Source: Ilyonectria destructans (lineage: Eukaryota > Ascomycota > Sordariomycetes > Hypocreales > Nectriaceae). Taken from it: a DNA stretch of 64,000 nt. The stretch covers positions 620,001 through 684,000 of the forward strand of contig JAHEWK010000016.1 of assembly GCA_020740775.1 (NCBI GenBank), given 5' to 3'. The notes beneath the pieces were generated by a model, which saw nothing but the letters and a program-made list of their open reading frames with translations, was not told the origin of the DNA and made no database searches. Below are positions 1 to 11,451 of the stretch, piece by piece. Position numbers and translations under genes: made by a program. Position 1 is the stretch's first letter; each line of letters begins with the position of its first letter.

Positions 1-2596
1 GTGGAGGTTGACAAACTGTTTTATATAAGCTGCGTTGCAGGCTACGGTGCAGGGCTGGCGGGAATAGGACGATTCATCGAAGCGCGGCTCTGCGTGGGTG
101 CGTGGATTGCGCCGCCGCGGTCTCAGTGCGCCAAGCAGCCAAGCCGCCGAGTCCTGCCAAGTGTGCCAAGGCTGGGGTTCACCCTTGCCGTCCTTCATCG
201 ATCGATTCCCGTGCTTCTAGAAGAATAAATGCTGGTTGTGGCGTCGCGGCAAAGAGCCACCATGCGCCAACGCCGAGTTTCCGATCCAGCTCGCATCATC
301 ACGGCATCACCGCCTCCCTCGGCTTGGCCACGCTCGCCGCCTCGCCGCAGATCGCCCTTCAACCGCCTCATCAGAGTCCCAGAGCGCTCCCAATGCTACG
401 GTTTCGCCGGAGCTAAGGGAAGAGCCGGCAGCTAGCGCCTGATCGGCTCCCAAAAAGTGGCCACACGTACCAGACGGGCATTGTCCAGCCAAGGGAAATT
501 GAAACAGCTTACGTAGGGGGCTAAACCAAACCAATGAAAGCTCGCAAAGTGCACATTCCCAGCTCGGTCCTCTGCCGATCCCCGTCCAAGTGTGCAGGGG
601 ATCTCGCTAATCCACGACGCGATGCTTTGAGCCTCAGGCCTCATACGGCGTAGCATCCTCACGCATGCCAAAAGAAAAGACAAAGACGTGGAATTATATG
701 CTTGATCAATATGCATGGATTGGCGGGTCATTCAAGGCCCTCTTCGCTGCATGCAAGAGGATTTACCTTCCTCCATAGACCCATCACGAGTCCTCATAAA
801 TAGCGCGGTGGTAAATGCTCCGAGAACTGGCCCCAGGTGCTCATGTCGTGTCTTCCGGTCTGGTTTCCGGTACCACTTATAGCGGGCCTCTAAAACGCCC
901 AGCTAAGGACGACAATCAAAGGGCGTGCATCGACGAATGTCTTCGTTCGCCGGATGACATCGCGGAAATATTGTACGTCCACCACTTGGGAACTAGAATC
1001 CGTCAACTGGTTAGTCGACGTGAAAAAATGAGGGATTACACTTCCCTCGGGCGTTAAAATCCGGGCTGGTGTCGTGTTTCGAAGGTTGTGTTATGTACAC
1101 TTCAACTTAAGGTCAAACTAACGCTCACCCTCGCTTTCTCATTATTGCAGGTTTTTCTACAACTAGTCAAGAATGTAGCTAATCAGGCTTACGTTGTCGA
1201 CAGCTGTTCTCCGTCCTAGAATTTCAAGCCGTTGTGCTTCACATCACTCCCAAAGTTCACGAACAAGTTGAAAATGTCGGCGTATTTCCGGATGGGGATC
1301 CCTGTTCGCTAGTTACGAGTTAACATCGCCATAATCCACCTCCACAACCTTCACCTCCGCAGCATTTTAATCCCCAGAGTCGCGCCCACAATCGCCAATT
1401 TTTCTCCGCAGATTGACCATGGGGTCTTAATAATGGTTTCCTCTTCCAATCTATCATTTCGTAATGAAAAAGATTAACAATCCTCACGCAATCACCCCTC
1501 ACGAACATGAGGAGTGAGGGTGTTGCTACCCACACTACCCATGTCTACTTACGTACATATTAGCAAATCTGCGGAACCGAGGTGGGTACATGAGCGTGGT
1601 CCGATATTGGAGTAAAGCATCTGATTTCTCCAGTAATCCCATTCAACCTCTACCAATTTTTTGTAACATGTCTATCGTGGAATGAACGAAGTTTAAATCA
1701 GGTGGGTGAAATGTGTCAACCTCCAGGAATATCTAGCGCACCAAGATAGACACCTACCGAGAGCCATCCACCAATGGACACTGGAAGTTAAGAGTCAGCT
1801 TGTAATGTTGCGCGCTGGTGATCTGGTCGAAAATGAGGACTGAAAACGTTTGCAGGTTCCAGAACCCGAATTGTTAAATAATTGCAAGAACCTGGAAATT
1901 CGTCACTCTGTTTAGTCGTGACAGCATTGATATCAACTTCAGAACTGAAGTACTATTGTGGTGTCAACCCGAGACCATCATGTGGATGTGCTACTTTTCT
2001 GAGTGCCGCGCTATCGTGGTGTTTGTCTTCCGCACAGCAGCACTACCTGTCAGCTGATTATTAACATGATGAGGAAAGAACTCACCAGTTAAAAAGAAAA
2101 TGTTCAACAAGGTCTATGCGTATTCGCTCTAACTCAGGATGTTCAGGGAAGAATCATCGACCAACACCGAGTGGTTTCAAGTTACCCTAGAGCTACCCTA
2201 TAGCGAATAAGCTGCGAGAGTGGCGATTTCTACAGCTTCATCGAGACGGTGGCAAACCTGAATAAACGGATAAGGGAGTCTGTTGTATACTGTCGGGACG
2301 CTTCATGAATCCTCGGAAATGTTTACTGCCGTATAGTGTCATCTGTCTCGAGACTTATAACCTTGTCATCTAGTCGTTTAGGCAAGAGTTTGACATGGTT
2401 ACGGAATCACTCATTGTCTATTCCGCATGTAATGGAAATGGCTTGTATCATTCTATGCATCGTTCCCTGTTATCTAATATGTGCCTGAGTCTGCTCGTAG
2501 GCAGGTAAACTGCACCCGATCTCATCTAATTGAGAACCCGACCGATCCTAAACCGCAGAATTGTCGCTTCCTTTCGCTTTTCTCATAATGTTACAA
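1..2596. other. Gene-poor stretch
   Basis: I see no supportable gene here. A GC-rich patch at about 80-430 gives short overlapping open frames on both strands, but none has domain-like composition or splice structure. The rest is ordinary intergenic sequence of about 45% GC. It may hold the flank of a gene lying left of the window. Confidence 0.5.
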
Positions 2597-3724
2597 TTAC
2601 AGTCGCGCCTTGCTGGTCTTCTCGCCGTCCTCATCGAACCAAATTTTGTTTCCCGAAATCATCGACTCCTGCAGCGCCGCACCAATCTTGACTGCCGCCA
2701 CAGCAGAGGCCAGCTTGACGGGTACTTGTACGTTGTCCAAGCAGCAGCCGGTGAACTCGATGGCTTCCTGCTTGAAGGCATTCTTAAATCGACCCCAGTA
2801 GTTCTGGGGCAGCTCGTGCCGGATTCCGCCGGGCTGGTAGATGCGCACGTGGTTGGAGGTAGGGAGTAGATTGACGCTCAACTTGCCCTTGGTGCCGATA
2901 ATCTCGGTCGAGTCCTCCTGGCCAGCAGCCATCATGCGCGAGGCATACAGGTGGACAATGCGGCCGTCGGTGAACTCGATCAGGCCGACAGCGTTGTCGC
3001 GGTCGTTGTGCTTGGCCAGGTCGGGTTCGACAGCAGTAATGCCGACTGCAGAGACAGACTTGACTTTGCTATCGCCGTCCTCGCCGAAGAACCACAGCGC
3101 CAGGTCGATGTCGTGGATGGAACAGTCGACGAAGATGCCGCCGCTGAACTCAGCATAGGCGACGAAGAAGCCTGACGGGTCGAGGACATCGCAGGTCTGG
3201 CTTCGGAGCACGGATGGCCGTCCAATAAGGCCAGCCTTGACCTTCTCGTGTGCGTCTCGGTAGCTCTCATCGAAGCGTCTGGAGAAGCCACACATGACCT
3301 TCAGGTCTGGCCTCTTGGCCGCGGCGTCAACAACAGTTTGAGACTATGCGATTGTTAGCACGCGCTACCCCGCAATATCTCAATCAACTAAACTGACAAC
3401 TTCCGGGGTGGTTGCTAGCGGCTTCTCGCACAAGACATGCTTGCCGGCGGCGATGGCGGCGATAGTCTGAGGAGCATGGACAATTGTTGCCGACGCGACG
3501 CAAACGGCCTCGAGGCCCTCGTGTCGGATCATGTCATCGTAGTTCTCGTACACAGCAACACCAGACTCTCCGAGAGTTTCCTGGGCCCATTGCCTCTCCG
3601 CAGCGTCGGGCGAAGAAACGGCAACGAGCTCAGCACGTGGCACTTGCTGGAAGAAGTTGAGGGCATGGCGCTTGCCCATGCGACCGAGGCCGGCCACACC
3701 GATCTTGAGCTTTTGGGGGGCCAT
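2597..3724 (-). CDS. Gfo/Idh/MocA-family NAD(P)-dependent dehydrogenase (inositol 2-dehydrogenase-like)
   Basis: Predicted cytosolic oxidoreductase of 357 aa that would oxidise a sugar or polyol such as myo-inositol using NAD(P). There are two exons (3724-3398 and 3343-2597) joined over a 54-nt intron with a GCTAAC branch site and TAG acceptor; coding length is 1,074 nt. The ATG at 3724 starts directly before the Rossmann strand (IGVAGLGRMGKRHA, GxGxxG). The family signature EKP is present in LCEKPLATTPEV at about residue 100. The second exon carries the C-terminal alpha/beta domain, with a conserved D-x-x-x-H-D-I-D stretch (CSIHDIDLALWFF). Length fits the family. The gene lies tail-first toward a Zn2Cys6 regulator on the same strand and near a sugar transporter, so a shared catabolic role is likely. 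The exact substrate cannot be read from sequence. Confidence 0.88.
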
Positions 3725-4386
3725 GGTTAATTTAAGGAAGATTGGACGAGGCGAGATGTGAATTGCAGGCCGAGAGGATGAAGATTCAAGACCACAAGCC
3801 CGGTTGACATGACATTTTATAGCCCCGTGAGTGACGACAGCACGGCTGGGGAAGTCAGCCACCTGCGAGATTTGCGGAGAATGCGTTTCTCTAGCCCTCG
3901 GATTCAATCCCGAACCTGCGAACGGCCCAGTAATTGCTGCCGCCATGCCGTCACAAGGGAATCAGCGGTCGAGGGCGGATTTGCTTCAACCAGCTATTGT
4001 TGGTAGTTGCTGTCTGTGTCCTCCACTTATTCGGCCTCGCACAGCGGGAGGCTTTTCCGAGTTGAGAATCCGGGGCTAGATTACCGGCCGCGTGGGCAAT
4101 TCGCTCCGGCGGGGGCGACTCCAAGCGGATCCTTTTTCCTCTCTCGGAACCAGGGGCAAATAGCTCCTACGCCGGGGCGACTGTCGGTGAATCTCCAATC
4201 CGCCTGGCTTGATCTACTCGTCTTCATACGCTCCGCACTCCGCTTCGCTGCAACCATGGCCAGGGTCTACTGTGGAGAATGGCTCGCTCGTGGTGTGACG
4301 ACATACATAGACTCGTGCAAGGATTGGATATCTCTAACTGCTGCAATTGGCCTACTATGAAGACTCTTCCCTATGTCTCGTGTCTC
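3725..4386. other. Spacer / dehydrogenase promoter
   Basis: About 660 bp between the dehydrogenase start and the end of the upstream regulator gene. It should hold the dehydrogenase promoter and the regulator's 3' end. I see no gene here. Confidence 0.5.
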
Positions 4387-6449
4387 TCAGTCCCAGCCCC
4401 AGGCTCTTTTCAAGCTGATCTGCGCGCCCGCCGTCGGCCAGAAGTGTTCTGTCTCGGTTTTGATGAGAAGGTCCAGCAACGCGGTGCGCTCGTCGTCGCG
4501 GCTAAATCTATCTCCGCACGATGCAATCCCCAGAGACGCCGTAAACATGGCGGGAATCGTGCCTCGATTCGACAGCGCAATCCCGCAGAGCTGTCGAATC
4601 TCGTCCTGAACCTCCTCTTCGCGCCGCTGCTGCGCAATCATGCGCGCTGGTCCGAGTTTGGGAAGTGTCGGGTCGTAGCACAACAGGAGAGACCGTGCTA
4701 GGATGCCGTGGGCGACGCCGATAACTGTTCGAGAATGTTAGAGTGCTTAGCCACTTTGGTCATGCGCGCTGTCGTCTACTCACCAACGGCGTGATTCATG
4801 TAAACAATCTGGGGGAATTTGTTCCCGGAACTCGGATCTGCTGGGCCGAAGGCTAGGGGCAGGAAGGATGACGGGCGAGAATGCAGCCATCCATCATCGT
4901 ATTCCTTCAAGGCTTGGTACTCGCTTGCCTTTTGGTCGCCGTCGCCGAAGCAGAATTCAATGACATTTGCGCAGTGCACGATGATGCGGTTCGCCCACAC
5001 ATCGTCGCTGGCCTCGGTAAAGGACTGGTCGATGAAGTTGTGACTGAGCGAGATCTTGATGGAGCGTTGGCTGGCAAATGCCATGGTCACCTCCTGGCGT
5101 AGGCCGATCCAGAACGCTGCCTTTCTCATTCCGGTGGCCACAGCGGTTGAGTCTTGCGCATTCATAAACACTTGGATGCCAAGCAAGTGGCCCTCGTGGT
5201 CGGCGCCCAGCAGCGGAACTAGATTGGTCTTGTTAGCTGTGGCAACATTAGTGGACCGGGGCTGAGTGGTGTCTCACCATCCAGTTCTTCCAGGGTTCGC
5301 AGGAGGATGGTGGCCGCGAGCAGGTCGTCGTTGTTCAGGGCGGAAGAGTCGCTGGAGATGCTGGATAACTGGTGAAGACAGTTTTGGTGGTAGCGGGTCG
5401 AGGCGTACTCGTCAAACTGCTCGTGCATGATGCTCAAGTGTCGACTGGAGAGTGCAAAGATGGCATTGAGCAGCGTCGGACATGACATTGCCCGCCTGGG
5501 CACCTCGAGTGCAAAGCGTCGCGAGGCATCGCAGAGATCAAACTACCAATGTTAGATCGGGGCCTAGAACAATCATCAGGTCTAGTACGAACCCAAGTGC
5601 ACATGTACTCGAGGTAGTACTTCATCAACCTAGCCTCCTGCATGCTCTGAAGGGGGAAGCAGGAGCCCTCATATGGATCAGCATCGCTGTAGAGCCCAAG
5701 TCGAGACCCAAGAGGGAGAGCTGACAAGGCCCGCTCTTCCATAAACGGGGAGTTGCTCCGGGCCATGTCTCTCCTACCCCGATGAGTGACGGCATGGCGA
5801 TGTCCCGTTTGCTCTGTGGGTTCTGTTGGCTGTGGAGTCGGGACACTGCTGTGGGACACCCCCGTGGGGGAATCAAAGGCGAAACCCAGCGCGGGGGAGT
5901 TGTCGTTGGGGTTGTAGATGGCCTCCAGGTCTCCAGTCTCGTCGACGAAGCGCACTGGGGAATGTCAGGTCTGTCGTTTGGGGTCCATCGACCCGGCGCC
6001 GTGGTGAACGGGATGAGGAGACTCACCTCGACTGGGGTACTTGACCCACTGCTGGTGTTCAGAAGCGGAAAACCTGTGCGGCCATGTTCAGCGTGATTTG
6101 ACAGGAGACGATGATGCACGGTGGATGTCGTACTCATTTGAATGGTGTTTGAATCGCGTGTTGTCACACGGGATGCACGTCTCTGCGAGCGCGATGCACC
6201 TGTCGCATGATGCATCTGCCTCGTGGCTTCTGCCAGATCCCGAGGGTTTGGTCCAGCTACATTTCGAGTGTCGTTTCCGACAATTCTAGGCAACTATCAA
6301 CGAGCGATTCTAAACAAGTCTCGATCCTGCGGTCTGAGGAACGACTGCGACCTTGCGAAACCAGCAAAGCTAGACTGCGCCTAGGACTCCACGGGGCGAT
6401 GGCTTACCAAACAAGCAACTTGCGAGACGGGACTCTTCTCTGGAGCCAT
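4387..6449 (-). CDS. Zn2Cys6 transcription factor with fungal regulatory domain
   Basis: Predicted nuclear regulator of 534 aa in seven exons: 6449-6408, 6285-6170, 6073-6027, 5954-5593, 5542-5278, 5218-4784 and 4724-4387 (1,605 nt, in phase). Only by splicing the 42-nt first exon does the GAL4-type cluster appear: CLNCRKRHSKC, then a 17-residue loop, then CDRCIALAETC, giving CX2CX6CX17CX2CX6C. A Pro/Thr-rich linker follows. The C-terminal half resembles Fungal_trans_2 (DUF3468) regulators, with YYLEYMCTWFDLCDASRRFA and PLLNAIFALSSRHL-type helices. The donor of the second intron could be GTGTGA (used here) or GTACGA; both keep the frame. It lies between a MocA dehydrogenase and a divergent sugar transporter, which suggests that it controls them. 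Confidence 0.85.
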
Positions 6450-7214
6450 TTCGCGTCCATCTCGAGCCGGGTCAGCTTTTTCGACTTCAATACATTGATC
6501 GGAGTGAGTGAACTGACGGGGAACCTTCCACAATAAGCAGATTTATCGAATTCTCCACTGGCTCCGGGGCCACGAGACAGAATTTGACGCCGGAGCAAAG
6601 TTCCCCGCCGTCCAGAAGCAGAAACCGGCGGCGTCTTTAGCCAAGTTGTCTAGTGTAGCCCGGCAAAACAGAGGGAAAAGCGCGCAACGACTCTAACCCC
6701 ACAACGGATCGGCGAGCTCAGCGGGGCGCCCAGGACCACTTCTCCAACTCGCCTTTGGGGCTAGAGGCGTTGGGGTGACTGTGGACTGACTCGAGAGGCT
6801 CGCGGGGATCCCATGTTCTTGACGGGGTCGTGTTGCAGGGGACAACAGGACGGGAGCAGGGCCGGAGACGGGGTATCCGATGGGGCACCGCACGGGGTAA
6901 AGAGCCCATCAACGAGCTTTGTGATGGCTCAACTTCTCCCCGCGGGGCCCCGTGTTGTTCTTGGACTCCCTGTTTACTGGGGGATCCCGTCGAAGTGACT
7001 TGGGGGTGCCCCGATTGGCCTTTCGCCCCAGGAATGGGTCGGCCGTGTTCTGCTCTGCTCGACTTGACTCGGCTTGCACTCCGTCTCACCACCAAGTATA
7101 TAAGTCTGCGCGGTTCGCCGTTGCATTTCCGTTCGTCTCAGACACATCTTGTGCATTCTCTTCCAAGACACTGCAAGAAAATCCCTAACCCCCAGTCCCA
7201 GGTCTCACCTCGCA
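6450..7214. promoter_or_regulatory. Divergent promoter region, regulator and sugar transporter
   Basis: The 765-bp GC-rich region separates the divergent start codons of the Zn2Cys6 gene and the sugar transporter, so it should carry both promoters. A TATA box (TATATAA) at 7097-7103 on the plus strand lies 112 bp before the transporter ATG. Several CGG and CCG triplets, the usual half-sites of Zn2Cys6 proteins, occur, but in GC-rich DNA that is weak evidence. Confidence 0.5.
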
Positions 7215-9232
7215 ATGGAGCACCCTCATCCAAAACTCGACGCCGAGCACGACGAAGGCGGCGTGTCTTCCGAGTGGGATGTCGAGCCCTACGGCCCCTC
7301 AGGCTTCAAGGGCATCTTCACCTCGCGCTATGTCGCACTCTGTGCGTCGTTCAGTGCCATCGGCGGCCTGCTCTTTGGATACGAGTAAGCTCACCGCGAC
7401 TGTTGAGAGTCAATGCAGCGCTAACTGGCTTGGCAGTCAGGGCGTCATTTCCGTGACTCTCGTCATGGACGAATTCTTGAATCGCTTCCCCGAGGTGTCG
7501 GAGTCGGCTTCGGGCGCTGGGTTTTACAAGGGCCTCATGACGGCCATGATCACGCTTGGTGCTTTCATCGGTACGCGCAACCTTGAATTCTGTCCCACGA
7601 TAAAAAAGCTAACCAGGAAATCTAGGTGCTCTCAACCAAGGTTGGATCGCCGACGCCTACTCTCGCAAATACTCCATCATGATCGCCGTCGTCATCTTTA
7701 CCATCGGTTCCGCCCTCCAAACCGCCTCCGTCAGCTACACCATGCTCGTCATCGCTCGACTCATTGGCGGTATTGGCATTGGAATGTGAGCAAACCCGCC
7801 TTGGCTTCATGCTGCATGCGCTAACATATAACCTCCCAGGCTGAGCGCCGTCGTTCCTCTGTACATCTCCGAGATCTCGCCCCCCGAAATCCGTGGCACC
7901 CTGCTCGTGTTCGAAGAGCTGAGCATTGTTATCGGCATTGTCGTCTCCTTCTGGATCACCTACGGAACCCAACACATCGACTCGCACTGGTCGTGGCAGC
8001 TTCCATTCCTCATCCAGATCATCCCCGGCCTGCTTTTGGGTTTCGGCGCCATCCTGCTGCCCTTTTCGCCACGATGGTTGGCTGCCAACGGCCGCGAGGA
8101 TGAAGCACTCGCAAACCTGGCCAAGCTCCGACAGCTCCCTGCTTCAGACATGAGAGTGCAGCGAGAGTGGGTTGACATTATTGCCGAGTCGAGATTCCAG
8201 CAGGGAATTGTCGCCCAGCGCCACCCCAACCTGGTCAACGGCGGAGGATTGAGCAAGTTCAAGCTCGAGTTTGCCCAGTGGGCCGATTGCTTGAGACCTG
8301 GATGCTGGCGAAGAACCCATGTTGGCGCCGGTCTGATGTTCTTCCAACAGGTACAACCCTTTAGATCCTGAATCCATACCTTTGCTAACCTTCCTCAGTT
8401 CACTGGAATTAACGCTCTCATCTACTACTCGCCGACTCTCTTTGGGTAAGACACCCACTTTCGCGATCCTTTCGACGACTCCGCTAACCAGTCTTTCTCT
8501 GCAGAACCATGGGCCTTGACTTCAACATGCAGCTGATCATGTCCGGCGTGCTCAACGTTACCCAGCTTTTCGGTGTCATCTCCAGTCTTTGGACCCTCGA
8601 CAGATTCGGTCGACGAAACATCCTCATGATCGGTAGCATTGCCATGTTTCTCGCCCACGCCATCATCGCCGTCCTCGTCGGCAAGTTTTCCAACGATTGG
8701 CCTTCCCACCAGGATGCAGGCTGGACGAGTGTTGCATTTTTGCTCTTTTACATGATTGCATTCGGTGCCAGCTGGGGACCAGTTCCCTGGGCGATGCCTG
8801 CTGAGATCTTCCCCTCGTCTCTTCGCGCTAAGGGTGTTTCCATTTCCACTTGCTCAAGTATGTTACCCGAAATACCGATCGCTTCCATTTGAACCACGCT
8901 AATATTTTGTCAAGACTGGATCAACAACTTCATTATTGTAAGAATCAGATCTCCATCATTTCCGAGATAACATGACAGCTAACGCAACCTAGGGACTGAT
9001 CACTCCCCCTCTTGTACAAAACACCGGCTTCGGAGCCTACATCTTCTTCGCCGTCTTTTGCCTCCTGTCTGCCGTGTGGACCTTTTACATTGTCCCCGAG
9101 ACGAACGGCAAGTCATTGGAGGATATGGACGAGGTGTTCAAGGACTATGGTAGCTCCGAGGACATGGCCACCAAGAACCGTTTGTTCCTTGAAGTGATGA
9201 GGGAGAAGAGGGACAACGAAGTGCTTCCTTAG
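7215..9232 (+). CDS. MFS sugar transporter
   Basis: Predicted plasma-membrane sugar:proton symporter of 545 aa. Eight exons (7215-7384, 7437-7570, 7626-7785, 7840-8350, 8399-8445, 8505-8857, 8915-8937 and 8993-9232) sum to 1,638 nt. Hallmarks of the sugar porter family are visible in order: GGLLFGYDQGVIS in TM1, R-x-G-R-type loop variants, GGIGIGMLSAVVPLYISEI, LPFSPRWLAANGR (PESPR equivalent), QQFTGINALIYYSP in TM7, LDRFGRRNILM (DRxGRR), and VPETNGKSLEDMDEVF (PETKG). The N-terminal tail is short and the cytoplasmic C-terminus charged. It diverges from the Zn2Cys6 gene and is near a MocA dehydrogenase. Exon 7 is only 23 nt. Similar to fungal lactose/monosaccharide permeases; substrate unknown. 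Confidence 0.92.
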
Positions 9233-10234
9233 ACTGCTAATACTATCCAAAATCCCGCAAGTCCATGAGGCCTGAATAGCCTGTTTATTTTGCCCTTCAC
9301 TAGTTTTTCTAGATTACATGAAATTGGAGGAAATGGGATCAAGTGTTACAAAGTTGTTAGTCCTAGACGTTGGCAGCCGTTACAATGCAATCAGACTTTT
9401 TTATATTACAAGCGACTCAATCAAATCTCTTCTTGCAACTAAAATAGCTAGTGTATCTTAATACTCCATATCTGTTGCCATTTCCATCTGTCATTTAGAA
9501 TTCAGTGTAATTTGCGGATTTTCCATTTTCGAATTCTGGACATATGTAGCTTCTGCGAACCTTATCTAATGTGCGTCCGCAACTAAGTGTACCAAAATTA
9601 CACGCCAAAAGCCTGGAAAGTTTATAGCAGTTGCATGCCTGAGGTGGACGGGTTGATGGACAAGGGGAGTGCGAATGAAATGAGGTGGATCAAGGAGACG
9701 AGGGGAGGAGAGACCGGTATAGACAAAATACGAATGATGAAGGGCAATTGCATACCAGCGAACTCTTCCTATCCATTGAGGCTAGAAGGCGGAATCGAGG
9801 CGGCGAAGGAATGGAGGCGGCGGCGGCATAGGCGCAATAATAAAGTCAGCTCAATGATACTTTCACAAACACCACCAAACAAAAACATCAACGGATTTAT
9901 GATGACAGGTGAGAGACCGCATGATGATAATGGTATGAGATACGATGAATTATTTAAAGAATTTTAGTCTACTTGTGGCAATTTAGAGCCATGCCTTATC
10001 TCAGCCTTCCAGGTAACTGACAAGGATTAAAGGATGTGGCGCATTTAGCTTGACATGACTTTTGAAAGTGCCTCCAGAAATACAATTAGTGAGATTTACT
10101 AACTTCGTCAGCAAATAACAGCCCTCCACGTTGGAGCGGGGTTTTCCCCACGGTTAAAAGCCGCACAACAACCTGCCACATAGACGAGCCGTAAAGCAAG
10201 CTCATCTTGCTGCTCGCCTCCACATCCTCTCACA
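9233..10234. other. Intergenic, nothing recognised
   Basis: The 3' flank of the sugar transporter and 5' flank of the methyltransferase. An open frame at 9587-9967 is Arg/Gly/Met-rich with no codon bias or domain and is not called as a gene. Confidence 0.5.
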
Positions 10235-11008
10235 ATGATCACCGCTGAGAAAACACAGTACGATGCCTTCGCCCCGAAATATGCTTCCGTTGAGGAGCTC
10301 CCCTGTTCAAAGCTTGAGGCCCAGCTTGTCCGCATCGCCCTAGGTGACTGCACTGGTCTCAAGGTCCTTGACCTCGGCGGTGGCAGCGGCCTCCACGCCC
10401 GGCGCGCTGTCGATGCTGGTGGCGTCGTCGTCGACGTCGTTGACATCTCGCCCGAGATGATGCGCGCCGGGCAGGACGTCGAGACGCAGCTGGGCCGACA
10501 AGGCCGCATCCGCTGGTTTGAGGCCGACGTGACGCGGCCGCTGGCTGAGCAGGTCAAGGATGGAGAGTTGCAGCTTGAGGGATACGACATCGTCATGGCA
10601 AACTGGGTGTTCGACCATGCCACGTCCATATCCGACCTGAGGAGCATGTGGGAAAATGTGTTTGCTGGCTTGAAGCCCGGGGGGAGGTTTATCGGAGTGA
10701 GGGCAAAGAGTGTACGAGCCGAGTACATGAGTTACGGGAAGTACGGCGTCACGTTTACGGAGGTTGAGGAGATTCCTCATGGCCTGAAGTATAAAGTTGG
10801 GTGCGTGACCGAACCGCCGTTTTCGTTTGAGGCCACGTCGATGGAGTCGACCTATTCGCTTTCTGACGATATTGCTCACGAACTTGGGCTGGTCGACTTT
10901 CAGGTTATCCGGCCGGAGGAGACCGACATTGTCAAGAATGATTTGGGGTTCTGGGATGACTATGTCAAGGATCCTAACTTTGTTGTGGTGGTGGCAAGGA
11001 AAGCATAA
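10235..11008 (+). CDS. Class I SAM-dependent methyltransferase
   Basis: Intronless 257-aa predicted cytosolic methyltransferase. Motif I is clear (KVLDLGGGSGLHAR, residues about 44-57). The acidic strand-2 end follows (VVDVVDISPEMM), then motif IV-like DIVMANWVFDHA and a post-motif GLKPGGRFIGV. The start at 10235 follows a CACA context with CT-rich sequence before it. Full length for the small-molecule methyltransferase family resembling those in secondary metabolism and the ToxA/UbiE type. It lies 0.44 kb upstream of a second, LaeA-like methyltransferase on the same strand. The substrate cannot be read from sequence. Confidence 0.88.
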   Translation: MITAEKTQYDAFAPKYASVEELPCSKLEAQLVRIALGDCTGLKVLDLGGGSGLHARRAVDAGGVVVDVVDISPEMMRAGQDVETQLGRQGRIRWFEADVTRPLAEQVKDGELQLEGYDIVMANWVFDHATSISDLRSMWENVFAGLKPGGRFIGVRAKSVRAEYMSYGKYGVTFTEVEEIPHGLKYKVGCVTEPPFSFEATSMESTYSLSDDIAHELGLVDFQVIRPEETDIVKNDLGFWDDYVKDPNFVVVVARKA

Positions 11009-11451
11009 GATCGAGGTTAAGATGTACAGCGCCTGTAGTGAGGATGTTACAAGTCCTTCAACAATCTAATGTGATGTTTGGTGGTCTTGCAAACCCAGAC
11101 CTCGTTCGAGATGACAGCGTTAGTAACAAGAAATACATAGACGCGCCAGAGGAACTAATCCCAGTAAATCCGAGGAAGAGATGGACCATGATGCTTCGTG
11201 GCGCATTCCTCAAGAAAACTCGCAGCGAAACAAGCTTAATTCAGACACTCGCAGCGGCCCGGCATTGCTTCCGGCCCCTGTCAAGCCGTCACCGGCCTTG
11301 GCGCCGTGGATTATTATTTAAGTAGCATGTATGGTCCACCCCCGCCCGCAAACTAAATTAGTGTTGATGCTAGACCGCCCCAAGCGACTCGCACTCTGCC
11401 GATCCAACATAACCTGACACCTGTCACGTCACAGACCAGTCGATCCTGATA
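11009..11451. other. Intergenic between methyltransferases
   Basis: 443 bp of spacer that should contain the promoter of the LaeA-like gene. I see no separate gene. Confidence 0.45.

Noticed and set aside
815..1057. 80-codon frame in the left gene-poor region
   Set aside because: No splice partners and no recognisable motif.
2610..3175. Plus-strand frames opposite the dehydrogenase
   Set aside because: Antisense shadows of the MocA gene.
9587..9967. 126-codon open frame
   Set aside because: Composition is Arg/Asn/Met-heavy with no domain, signal peptide or promoter context.
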